Of a stretch of 64,000 nucleotides of DNA, positions 10,801 to 21,788 are shown in pieces. The DNA lies in assembly GCF_035582795.1 (NCBI RefSeq), contig NC_134366.1, positions 34,680,426 to 34,744,425 on the forward strand, read 5' to 3'. The first letter of the stretch is position 1, and every line of letters starts with the position of its first letter. The stretch comes from Mycteria americana (lineage: Eukaryota > Chordata > Aves > Ciconiiformes > Ciconiidae). The translations under genes and the position numbers were made by a program. The notes under the pieces were generated by a model. That model ran no database searches. It had not been told where the DNA came from and was given only the letters and a program-made list of their open reading frames with translations.

Positions 10801-13544
10801 CTAACTCAGGTAACTTCAGTCCTGTGGGATGAAACTTGGCTCTAGAATTAGCAGTTTATGAATAAACACTAAAAAAAAAAAAATCCAGTAAGGTATATAT
10901 CCAGAGTATGTGCGCAAACACAGCTGGATATATTTGCGTGCAGTCACTAGAATTTGAGTCTGTAAGAATTCTCTGCAACCTTTTTTTTTTCCCAAATACT
11001 TTACCTGTATAGGCAGTGTAAGAATTAACTTCATTCCTTATGTTGATGATATATGTGAGTACCCTCTGCTTACAAAGCAGGTGAAGTCCACCATACTAGT
11101 CCAGTGTAGGGACCAGTTCTGTTCTTAAAACCAGAATATATCCAGTGAAGCCAAAACATCACAGTCTGGTCCCAGAAGTAATTTCAGACACTGATCCTGT
11201 GTGCATCTGACTGTATGAATGCACTTCTGCGTCACAGCCTGTCTTTAATAGGACTCCAATCTGAATACAAGCACCTACTTACAAAGATCAGGTTTCACAA
11301 CTTGGCTCTCCCTGACAAAAATGTGACATTCAGTAACATCATTGTTCCCTGACACAGGAAATCATTAGCAAAACTCAGTATTTTGTAACAAAACTAGGTA
11401 CGTTCTGCCAGTAAAGTGCAATTCATTTCTATTTATAGCTGTATGACACACCATTTGAAGATTTTAAAGAAGTAACTGTTGATATTTCCCCATACGGCAC
11501 CAAATGACGAGGAAAAAGTTTGAAAGTGTAATCTTGGGTAAATCATAGACAAATGAAATGAATAGCTGTGGTTAGGGTGTGATGTGATTCATCATGCTTA
11601 CAAAGTTTTATGAATGATAGTTTTTTCCTTAATCATAACCTTAGGGGTGGGAGGGATTGAGAACAGGGCATGTATTAAGGTTGGAATGTCACCCTTAACT
11701 TTAAATTTCCTGGCTTTTTATCAACGTGCATGAAAAAATGTAATGTTATTTAAACATAGCTTCTTTCATCTTGATTTTTCTATATAAATATTGTTTGTGG
11801 AAAATCCAATGCAATAAAAATGTGTATTGTTCACCGAGGAGTCTAGATTTTTTTCTAAGTCTTTATTACAATTAATTAATTTTATTATTATGTAATTATG
11901 TACTAGAGCCATTAATTAACGCATTTTTCTCTTCCACTTCTCACAAATTGTAAAATGCAGGGAAATGTCAGGCTGAAAGCTATAGTTACTTGAAGATCTT
12001 GCTTTTATATCAACAGAATAAATGTTTGTATGATGGTGGACCAAGATTCATTACCTGAATCCTATATGTAGGCTCCATTTTTTATTTGGTGGGATCACCT
12101 TGGGTCAAATGAGCCATTTTGTCTTTTGACCTACTCAGCTTTGGATCTTCTGATACTGACAGTACACATGCCAGGTACCATCTTCTACTTTTTAATTTAT
12201 TTTCATTTTTTAGAATCAGGAAATTACTTGCTTCATTTTATAGAATCTGGAATTACCAGATGATTTTTCATAGTTCACAAGTGCATCTCCTGCAACTAGC
12301 ACAGAGGCCTACACTGAAACTCATCTCTAAAGAATGGATCTCCTTTGCCAAGCTTCTCAACCATCCACTGCCTTGCTAGCTTCTGGCTTTGATACTCTCC
12401 TAAGGATACAGAATTTCTTTCCTTGCTAGTCCTGAATACCCTCTTAACAGTTTGTGGCTTCATGCATATTTATGACAATAGTCTCCAGTTACAGTATCAC
12501 ATCGTATCTTTCCCACTGAATTTCATTTCATTCCCATTCAACGTATTAGGAGCTTCTAATATAATGAATAGTGTTTTCTTTCCTTCTTGTTGCTCAGTGA
12601 TTCACCTTCATTCTTTTTTTCTGTGCTCTATAAGCCATGATTTAAAGGTAGGATTAATAATTTCATATGAGCTTTTCAAAAACATTTCTCATGCTTTATC
12701 AGTTGCTATATCAATGTGCTTGATAGATGTGGACTGAATAAGTATTGTCTCTGTTTGCAGGTGGAAAGCAGAAATAGAACAATATGGCAAATAGAACAAT
12801 ATGGTAAATTGGAATTGACGGCTCCAATTTGAGTTATCTAGAATTTAATTTTAGGGAGCTTTTGGTTTACACAGCCTTTTAACCTTAAGAAGATCTCATT
12901 AAACTACTCAGCTGTGAGAACTTGGCCCCTCCGTAGGTGGTATACAATTTTTACATGGATTATATATAATATATGTTAATCAAGTGGTTTATTAATATAT
13001 ATCTGGAACATGTTTTTATTAACAACATGGAGACATCTTTGCTTAGTAACTTAAAGGGTTTGATTCTGCAAATGTAATTTTTAAAATACATACCAGTTTT
13101 ATTGGTATTTGCTAGATATTTTTAAAGTAAACTGCAAAATGAAAGCTTCCATCCTATATTCCATCACATTATCCCCATATGTGTCTGTGGCAGGGCTGAA
13201 ATCTTTAGATCCATCATGCTACTTGCTGCCTTTAAACCTATAAAGACAAATGTTATCCCCCATTAACAGCCATCAGGACCTGAGGGAAGATGGCATACTT
13301 TTCTAGATTTCACAGATATTTGCTGGCAGCAAAAGCATATTGAGAAGAAGATGATTTGTTCCTGTCTACTAAGGGAATGTGACTTACTGGCATTTCTCAT
13401 TTCTGTCAAATTAGATCCAACCTGATTTATCCCCTCTGGTCTGCCCTTATCAATGTCCTGTCTCTTTTTGTGTTATGATTCAGTGACGTGTCCCATCTCT
13501 TCTCTCTTAAACTGTCCTTCCTCCTGTCCCCCCTTCTTGGGCTT
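7871..13544. other. Non-coding stretch right of the CpG islands
   Basis: No gene or mobile element is recognisable. Short frames lack domains. A cluster of TAATTA/ATTAATTA words occurs at 11866-11922, and an AT-rich patch with TATATA words at 12957-13008. Otherwise nothing distinctive. Confidence 0.6.
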
Positions 13545-13626
13545 AGAATCATAGAATCATTTAGGTTGGAAAAGACCTTTAAGATCATGGAGCCCAACCA
13601 TTAACCTAGCACTGCCAAGTCCACCA

Positions 13627-14622
13627 CTAAACCATGTCCCTAAGCACCACATCTACATGTCTTTTAAATACCTCCAGGGATGGTGACTCAACCACTTCCC
13701 TGGCCAGACTGTTCCAATGCTTGACAACCCTTTCGGAGAAGAAATTTTTCCTAATATCCAATCTAAACCTCCCTTGGCACAACTTGAGGCCATTTCCTCT
13801 TGTCCTATTGCTTGTTACTTGGGAGAAGAGACCAACAGCCACCTCGCTACAACCTCCTTTCAGGTAGTTGTAGAGAGCAATAAGGTCTCCCCTCAGCCTC
13901 CTTTTCTCCAGGCTAAACAACCCCAGTTCCCTCAGCCGCTCCTCATAAGACTTCTGTTCTAGACCCTTCACCAGCTTCGTTGCCCTTCTTTGGACACACT
14001 CCAGAACCTCAATGTCTCTCTTGTAGTGAGGGGCCCAAAACTGAACACAGTATTCGAGGTACGGCCTCACCAGTGCCGAGTACAGGGGGACAATCACTTC
14101 CCTAGTCCTGCTGGCCACGCTATTTCTGATACAAGCCAGGATGCTATTGGCCTTCTTGGCCACCTGGGCACACTGCTGGCTCATGTTCAGGCGGCTGTCA
14201 ACCAACACCCCCAGGTCCTTTTCTGCCAGGCAGCTTTCCAGCCACTCTTCCCCAAGCCTGTAGCGTTGCATGGTGTTGTTCTGGCCCAGGTGCAGAACCT
14301 TGCACTTACCCTTGTTGAAACTCATACAATTGGCCTCAGCCCATCGATCCAGCCTGTCCAGGTCCCTCTGCAGAGCCTTCCTACCCTCAAGCAGATCAAC
14401 ACTCCCACACAACTTGGTGTCGTCTACAAACTTACTGAAAGTGCACTCGATCCTTTCGTCCAGATCATTGATAAAGATATTAAACAGAACTGGCCCCAGT
14501 ACTGAGCCATGGGGAACACTCCTTGTGACTGGCCGCCAACTGGAGTAAACTCCACTCACCACAACTCTTTGGGCCTGGCCATCCAGCCAGTTTTTTACCC
14601 AGCAAAGCATACGCCCGTCCAA
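13627..14622 (-). pseudogene. CR1 ORF2 remnant: C-terminal half of reverse transcriptase
   Basis: A 331-codon open stretch encodes the catalytic box and the C-terminal part of CR1 reverse transcriptase. The catalytic box reads FVDD (codons at 14419-14430), where CR1 elements usually have FADD; both aspartates are kept. The [22 protein letters not shown] block precedes it and the frame ends at the normal CR1 ORF2 terminus (VVLRDMV). Its upstream continuation lies in another frame, so this ATG at 14622 is internal and not a true start. Lack of stop codons over about 1 kb suggests modest age. Confidence 0.92.
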
Positions 14623-15026
14623 GCCATGAGCAGCCAGTTTCCCCAGGAGAATGCTGTGGGAACGGTGTCAAAGGCTTTACTAAAGTCTAGGTAGACAACA
14701 TCCACAGCCTTTCCTTCATCCACTAAGCTGGTCATCTTGTCATAGAAGGAGATCAGGTTGATCAAGCAGGACCTGCCTTTCATAAACCCATGCTGACTGG
14801 GCCTGATGACCTGGTTGTCCTGTACGTGCCACATGATGGCACCCAAGATGATCTGCTCCATAACCTTCCCTGGCACTGAGGTCAGGCTGACAGGCCTGTA
14901 GTTCCCTGGATCCTCCTTCCAGCCCTTCTTGTAGATGGGTGTCACATTTGCTAACCTCCAGTCAACTAGGAGCTCACTGGTTAGCCAGGACTGCTGATAA
15001 ATAATTGAAAGTGTCTTGGTGAGCAC
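14595..15026 (-). pseudogene. CR1 ORF2 remnant: N-terminal reverse transcriptase blocks
   Basis: About 140 codons carry the early RT motifs: WRLANVTPIYKKG, NYRPVSLTSVPGKVMEQ, QHGFMKGRSC and [13 protein letters not shown]. After the AFDTV block the frame reads an unrelated sequence, because one base has been lost within a short G run near 14658-14661 (plus strand); the CR1 reading then continues in the frame of 13627-14622. This single frameshift alone inactivates the RT. Confidence 0.9.
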
Positions 15027-15240
15027 TTCACCAGCTCCCTCAGTACCCTTCAGTGGATCCCATCCTGCTCCATATACTTGTGTGTATCTAAGTGGTGTAG
15101 CAGGTCTCTAACCATTTCCCCTTGGATTATGGGGGCTTCGTTCTGCTCCCCATCCCTGTCTTCCAGCTCAGGGGGCTAGGTACTCAGAGAGCAACTGGTC
15201 TTACTATTAAAGACTGAGGCAAAGAGGCTTGTTACCTTAG

Positions 15241-17992
15241 TTTCCATGTGGAACATGGTTTAGTCTTACCTCCCTGGGCTTCAGTCTTCTACTCACCTCC
15301 TTAGGTTCAGCTGTCTTTTCCCCAAACTCCTATTTCTCACTGTTTGTTTTTTGTCTTTCTCTCTTTAACTATATAGCCCATTTTCATTTGCAGTTAGTGC
15401 ATCCATCCCCAGGCCTTGCTCTGGCACAACAGCTCAGAGTTGCACTAACTTTACCTGGCAGGGAGCTCAAGCATGGGTAGAATCCTTAAGAAATTTGGCA
15501 ACTCTAATCCAAATGTATAAGCAATCTAGAATATTTAAAGTCTTATAATTTGTACTCTGCTCTATCAGGGAAGGGTTTCAATGAAGTACCTAAAAGTACA
15601 CTGCTCTCAAAAACATTTGATTTTTAGAATTTTGAAGGATGAGGAAAACAATGCATTTCCCATTGTAGCTTTACTACACACAATCATTTTGACTGGATTA
15701 CAGAATAAAAAGATATAATTGATATTAGTGTAATTGATTTTAACAATTCATGATGTTATTAGTAATAACCATATTAACATCAACATTAAAGTTACTTAAA
15801 CTGGTGTTAGTTATATAGATCCTTTTTAAAGGCTCAACAGCTAGAAGGTAAAGAAGCCCAAACACATTTTCTTAAATCATATGTTTTTAAACCTTTTTAT
15901 TTGATTCATATGTGTATGTGTGCAGGGAAGAAGACTAACCTGAGAATTTTTATAATATTTTTCATGCTAAACTCACAGTAGAAACATTGCCAGTCTAATA
16001 TATCTCTAATCATGTGTGCCATACAAAGTAGTCATCTGTCTTATTTTTCCTTTTCATATTTTTGGCAAGTATGAGATTGAATGTTTTGAATGCTCCTGAA
16101 CCTGCATTTTCTTTAGAGAATGTTTCAAAGGTGCTGGAAGATGTTGCTCACTGCCAACTGAGATGACAGAATCTATCTTTTTGATAGAAAAAACTTGGGA
16201 AAGGGGAGCATTTGGCTGTTTCAGAATCTTGTGTAAGCTTGTCTTTTCCAGTTACATGATTCACTACATACTGGAGAATTTACATACAGGGTTTTAACTA
16301 TTATTTGACCTCCGTTTGTTTATTTCCCTTAGAATTCAAGAAAATATCTCATTTTCAGGTACCTGGTCGTGTTGTTCATTCAACAAAGAAACTCACATGC
16401 AATTGTGTCATAGACATTAACTTGTACAACATAGCTAATATGACACTGCAATTTTATTTGTTTTGGGTAAATATAAAATAACATACTAATATTTTAGGGT
16501 TATTACAAATAAACAATGAGTCAAGATGCTGGATTTTTTTTTTGGAACATCCACACTAAAGCAGTCTCTCCTCCTAACTGTAGGTTATCCTTCCTCCTAT
16601 TTTCTATGTATTTTAGGTTGTGACAGAACTGAAATCTTGGTATACTGCAGAGTTTGGTGCTTATCAGTAGTTATAATGTAGAAGTTATCATGAATGAGTA
16701 GAAGGTTTTTAGAACTAAATAAGGAGCATTTGAGTATATTAATAGCTGGGAAAGTCCTGGTCTGGCCCTGACTATTAAGGAAGAAGACCAGACATTACTT
16801 TTGTGGAGGTGAAGTGTTTCTCCTATTCCCTCCCCAACATGAAGAGGAAAGGGAGACTTTCCTCTGTTATGCCTTCTGATTTATCACAAACATGTTGCTT
16901 CCCATCACATACTACATTAGAAGATCTTCCAGGCAGGGACTGAATCTTCCTTTATATTTCTGCTGTGACTGGTAAGAGGGGAAGCCCAGGCATTACTGGG
17001 CTCTTTAAGCATTATCAGAAGATGAGGCAAAGATTATCTTTCATGCATTTCATGACAAAAAAGTATATTTTAAAGGGAGGAAGAGTTAAACAGAGTCATA
17101 GCTTAGCTGCAGTAGGGGAAGCAGGAATTGTGAGTACACACTACCTTGATGGCAGTGGTGTGGAGGGAAGGTGAACCTTTTCCTACCGCACCAGCAGGGC
17201 TGGAGATTTAGAAGGAAGCTAGAGCGAGTTCTAGGAAGGTTATCACACACAGATGAAGCCCAGAGCTCTTGGGATTGAAGATGGTATTAATTTTTCAAAT
17301 TCCAAAGTCTGTCCAGGGAAGGGAAAATATAACACAGGAGGACTGAACCTAAAAGTTGTGGCAACTATTGTGCTACTCATGGACGCAGTGGTTTGAGGAC
17401 ACAATAGTAAATAAAACCATACATAAGTAGTAAATTTTAAAAGCAAATAGTAAATAAAAAATGCACCCAAGTGAATGTTCAAGACTAGAGAGTGAGGAAT
17501 GAGAACTCATACTCCACCTATTCTGTAAACTCACTGATCTCAACACAGTTTCTTCATGTCCTCTCCCCAGGTCATCTTTGCTCCAGATTTGCCCAACTTC
17601 ACAGAATTCCTGAATAACGCAGTCTCATGCCCCTTTAGGGATTTTCCCCAGGCTAGTGATGAGGAACAACAGTGCCAATTCATTTGCACAAAGGACATGG
17701 TGAATCACAGACAACTTCATCCTTGCATTTAAAATAGCCCCAGACCACAAGTGCAATTATGTAAGCACTTACAAAAGGACCTGCAATTATTTACCACTAC
17801 CCAGTAGATACAGGGTCCTGGCTATGGCATGTTTTGCTAACACTACAGTAAGTGAGTTTTAGAGAGTAATATTATTTTGTTACTCTGTCTTTTCATATTG
17901 GCTTCCATTCAAACGTCATGTAGAATGGTCTAAACTGCAAGTATAAGCATGTACATAATACACCTACAAAATGTGTAAGTATATCACGTTGT
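15241..17992. other. Non-coding stretch between CR1 and solo LTR
   Basis: AT-rich sequence with no recognisable gene or repeat family. Immediately right of the CR1 border (15241-15460) it contains pyrimidine-rich sequence. Frames up to 79 codons show no domain. Confidence 0.6.
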
Positions 17993-17997
17993 GAAGG
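17993..17997. repeat. Target-site duplication, left copy (GAAGG)
   Basis: Five bases immediately before the LTR TG terminus; identical to 18574-18578. Confidence 0.9.
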
Positions 17998-18573
17998 TGT
18001 CGTGGTTTAACACCAGCTGGCAACTAAGCCCCACACAGCCGCTCGTTCACTCCCCCTCAGTGGGATGGGGGAGAGAATCAGAAGAGTAAAAGTAAGAAAA
18101 CTCGTGGGCTGAGATAAAGACAGTTTAATAGGTAAAGCAAAAGCCGCACACACAAGCAAAGCAAAGCAAGGAATTCATTCACTCCTTCCCATGGGCAGGC
18201 AGGTGTTCAGCCATCTCCAGGAAAGCAGGGCTCCATCACGCGTAATGGTTACTTGGGAAGACAAACGCCATCACTCCAAACGTCCCCCCTTCCTTCTTCT
18301 TCCCCAGCTTTCTATACTGAGAATGACGTCAGATGGTATGGAATAGCCCTTTGGTCAGCTGGGGTCAGCTGTCCTGGCTGTGCCCTCTCCCAGTTTCTTG
18401 TGTACCTGGCAAAGCATGGGAAGCTGAAAAGTCCTTGATTTAGTATAAGCACTACTTAGCAACAACTAAAATGTCAGTGTGTTATCAACGCTGTTTTCAG
18501 CACAAATCCAAAACATAGCCCCATACTAGCTACTATAAAGAAAATTAACTCTGCCTCAGCTGAAACCAGGACA
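17998..18573 (+). mobile_element. Solo LTR of an avian endogenous retrovirus (ERVL-like)
   Basis: This 576-bp unit starts TGTCGTGGTTTAACACCAGC and ends GAAACCAGGACA, giving the standard TG...CA termini. It is flanked by identical 5-bp duplications GAAGG (17993-17997 and 18574-18578). No internal viral genes, primer-binding site or second LTR are nearby, so it is a solo LTR left by LTR-LTR recombination. I recognise the sequence as a repeat widespread in neoavian genomes; the 5-bp duplication favours ERVL over ERVK (6 bp) or ERV1 (4 bp). A CRE-type TGACGTCA lies at 18324-18331. The + orientation follows my memory of the consensus. Confidence 0.93.
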
Positions 18574-18578
18574 GAAGG
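18574..18578. repeat. Target-site duplication, right copy (GAAGG)
   Basis: Five bases immediately after the LTR CA terminus; identical to 17993-17997, showing a single insertion event with both ends intact. Confidence 0.9.
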
Positions 18579-20149
18579 GGTAAACTGAAGAGAAGTAGGT
18601 TCAAGTATTTGCATTGGATTACCAAAATACATTAGTTGCAAAGCTAAGAACAAACCCACTATCTCTGGTCTACTAGCTTAATTCTTTAATTGCTAGGTAA
18701 TCCTGGCTCACAAACTCAGGGAAACTCAAATCACTCACTTTTGCTTTCAAAGCTAAACCTCTCTGGGATTATCTCATTTGTGAGACCAGATCCAGAGAAA
18801 ATAAGTTAGGAATGGAACAATCCCTTTTAACTTTAGCTCCAGAAAGATTGAATAATTGAGCAAATTTTTTTTCTTTCCTACTTTTCAGAAATAAAAAAAG
18901 GACACATATAAATCTCATTTTACTTAGCTCAGGTAGAAAATCAGCATTGTGAATTAAAACCTTGATATACAGTAGTACACAGTATTCATTCAGAAGGAGT
19001 GTCCTAGGATGTTAAAGATTAACCATGGTGGTTTTGGTTTAGTCTTTATTGCTATGAGAGATTTTTTCCAGGATTTCTTGACTCATTCCTTTAAGCCTCT
19101 GTTGAAAGGGAGTTTCTTAATGCATTCTGAAGCAATCACATCATTTGTAATTTTTTTTTCACTTACTGTTTAGTACTACAGTTAATTTCTTCAGAATATT
19201 TTAAACCACATCTATTTCAATTGCATCGTGTATTTTTGAAAGTATTAATATTATTTGATTTATTATTCAAAGACAAACATAGCAAGGATGTTTTAAAGAA
19301 GCTGGGAGAACAGGGAGTTTTAGTTAATAGCCTTTTAATATTCAAAACCATTATCTTATCAATAATTAAACTAAAATTAATCATTGAATAAAAACAACTG
19401 TAGATCTAGGTAGTTGCATAAAGTTACTAAGACACATATTTAGCCCAGTGCTCTTTTCAGTGACAATGGATTTAGGAACATTTCCCACTGGCCATATGTG
19501 ATGCATATTAGGCCTTTTCCAAAATAGTTCTGCTCATAGGGATGAAAAAGAAGAAAAAACTTGCCATACCATTCTGCAGCTAAAATGACAGGTGCTATGT
19601 TTTCAATCAATGATAGAACTTACTGCTGTATGGCTGGTCTTAAGCTTGACAGCAAAATCTAGGAAAAATAAAGGAACTTAAGAGGGCAAGAAGTCAAAGG
19701 TTTAAAAATAAACATTATTTTTTTCCCAGCAGAGAGAAGTTCTCTAACACTGACTCAGAAAAGAAGACAAAAAGATCCAGTGAGTCCCTTCCAGAACTTG
19801 GACTTTTCAGATTTTATCTGCCACTGTTTCCCATTTTACTTTTCATGTTTCCTAAGCAGATGGCTTACAGAAACACACCATGAAGCCACAGGAACCCTTT
19901 TTGTCCATCAGCCTATGGAAATCCTTCCTCATTTTCAGCTTCACAAGTCAGAAAGTGATGACTAGAACATCAAGGAGCAGTGTAGCCTTATGCATCCACT
20001 TGACCAGTCTAAGGCCTCTCACCAGCTCTCCTTTTGGCTAAACGGGAACCTTTCTGATGAATTAAAATGCAAAAGGAACATGCAAGAAGTGGAAAGAAAA
20101 CAACCGAAAAAGCACGTTTATAGCACTGTTCTTTGGTATTTAGGGACAA
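18579..20149. other. Non-coding stretch between solo LTR and CR1 fossil
   Basis: AT-rich, no recognisable gene or repeat. Short frames only. Confidence 0.55.
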
Positions 20150-21788
20150 GAATGTGAAGACCAATATCTAGTCAGAGCTAAAAGTAGTCAGGGACATAAA
20201 AGGTGATGAGAGAAGACTCTGCAGATATCTTAGGTGCAAAATAAAGTTCAGGAAAAATGTGAGTTTGATGAGGCAGACAAGCTAGTGAGAGATGATACAG
20301 AAAAGGTTGAAGTAGACTTCATCTTTTTTCTCTCAGTTTTCACAGGCAAAGCCTGATCTCACACCTCTGTGTGGACCAATGCAGTTTGGCAAATGGAGGG
20401 AAACCCAATAGTGCAGTAGAAACAGGGTAAGTATTATTGAGATAAGTTTAAAAATAATGGAGCTGGATGGGATTCATCTAAGGCCAGTGAAAGAGCTGGC
20501 TGCAGTGATTGCAAGGTTGCTGTCTCTCAAAAAAACTGGTTATCAGGCAAGATCTGTTACAACCAAAAATGGATAACACTATACCCATCTTTAAGAAAAG
20601 TGACAGGAGGACTTGGGGAATTATAGGCCATATTAATCCCTGTAAAGATCGTAAAGCATGTCCCCTTGGAATCTGTCTCCAAACACATGAAAGCTATCAG
20701 GAATAACTAGCTCAGACTTCGCAATGACAAATCATGCTTGACCAGCTTGATTGCCTGCTATCATGAGATGGCATGTTGAGTGGGCAGGAGGAAAGCAATG
20801 GATACCTGGTTATCAGGATGGCTTTTGGCACTGTTCCCGAAAGGATTCCCTGTGGAAGCTGAGGAGGCATGAACTGGAAGAACAATTTCTCAGATGCATT
20901 GAAAATTGGCTTTACCACCACAGTAGAAGGGTAGTAAAATCAATGATTTGGATTCCAGTTGGTAATGAGCAAAGTACCCTATGATTTGGTACGGGGACTC
21001 ATATTGTTCAGTATTTCCATCAACAACTTAGATGGTGAAACAGGATATGTCTTCAAGTAAATATGTGGATAGTACTAATTAGGAGGAATGATTGAAGAAT
21101 GGGAAAACTTTAATTCAAAGGGTTCTTGAGAACTGGACTGACATAAACATCATGAGGACCCTAAGCTTGGGGCAGAACAACCTCATGTACCAGTACAGGT
21201 TGGGAAAGGAGTAAAATCCCCTGAAAAGGACAGGGCTCTGATGGACTACAGGTAGAATATAAACCAGTAGTGCAAACTGCAAATAAGGTAAACCATGTAT
21301 TGGACTATGTTAGGGGGAGCATGGGAGCAGACAAAATGAAGTTATTATTGTCCTCTGCTTGGCACTGATGAAGCTGTATAAGATAAACAAAGCCTAGTTT
21401 GAAACCTCCTAGTACCTGAGGGATGCTGAGAAACAAGAGGTTACAGTGATGCACTTCAAAGATGATCACCTAGAGATATTGAAGAAGCTGGGCTTGTTTA
21501 GTCTGACAAAGAGGAGGCTAAGGAATGATCTATTAGCAACCTAGCAACCTGCAACCACTAGAAGGGGAGATGCAAAGATGACAAAAACATCTTAATTGTG
21601 GCAGAAAGGTTGTACAACACTGGAACAGGCTGCCCAGAGAGGATGGGGAATCTTCATCCTTGAAAGTTTTCTAGATAGGACAGCACTAAGATATGTCTGG
21701 CTTGATCTAGTGCTAGCAAAAGTAAACTTTGTGTGGGAGAGACCTCTGAATGTCCCCTACAAACAGCATTTCTCTGATCCCACGATGC
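20150..21788 (+). mobile_element. Ancient, heavily decayed CR1-type LINE
   Basis: There is no long frame, but diverged CR1 blocks occur in the correct order on the plus strand. They are: the GATACAGAAAAGGTTGAAGT...TTCTCTCAGTTTTCAC segment (about 20290-20345); GATGGGATTCATCTAAGGCC (20466-20485); a PIFKK-like segment (about 20583); a CTTGACCAGCTTGAT segment (20737-20751); an IENWL-like segment (about 20900); a TTCAGTATTTCCATCAACAA segment (21008-21027); a CTTGGGGCAGAACAACCTCATG segment (about 21167); GGGCTTGTTTAGTCTGACAA (21490-21509); GGAACAGGCTGCCCAGAGAG (21621-21640); and a degenerate 3' end near 21788. Both borders are approximate. The divergence and many indels imply an old insertion, far older than the CR1 at 13.5 kb. 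Confidence 0.85.

Larger units (their letters stand above)
13545..15240 (-). mobile_element. CR1 LINE, 5'-truncated, relatively young
   Basis: The element runs on the minus strand. Its 3' end, at the left, has the CR1 terminal 8-mer repeat (ATTCTATG type, at 13546-13560) followed by the characteristic avian CR1 3' UTR. The reverse transcriptase part of ORF2 is readable as two overlapping frames, 14595-15026 and 13627-14622. Recognisable blocks are [50 protein letters not shown], the catalytic box (FVDD) and the C-terminal [21 protein letters not shown] region. The 5' border near 15235-15245 is approximate. About 1.7 kb remains of a roughly 4.5-kb family, so the endonuclease half is missing. 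Confidence 0.95.

Noticed and set aside
13990..14505. 171-codon plus-strand frame in the CR1 region
   Set aside because: Antisense to the CR1 reverse transcriptase; the protein similarity is on the minus strand.
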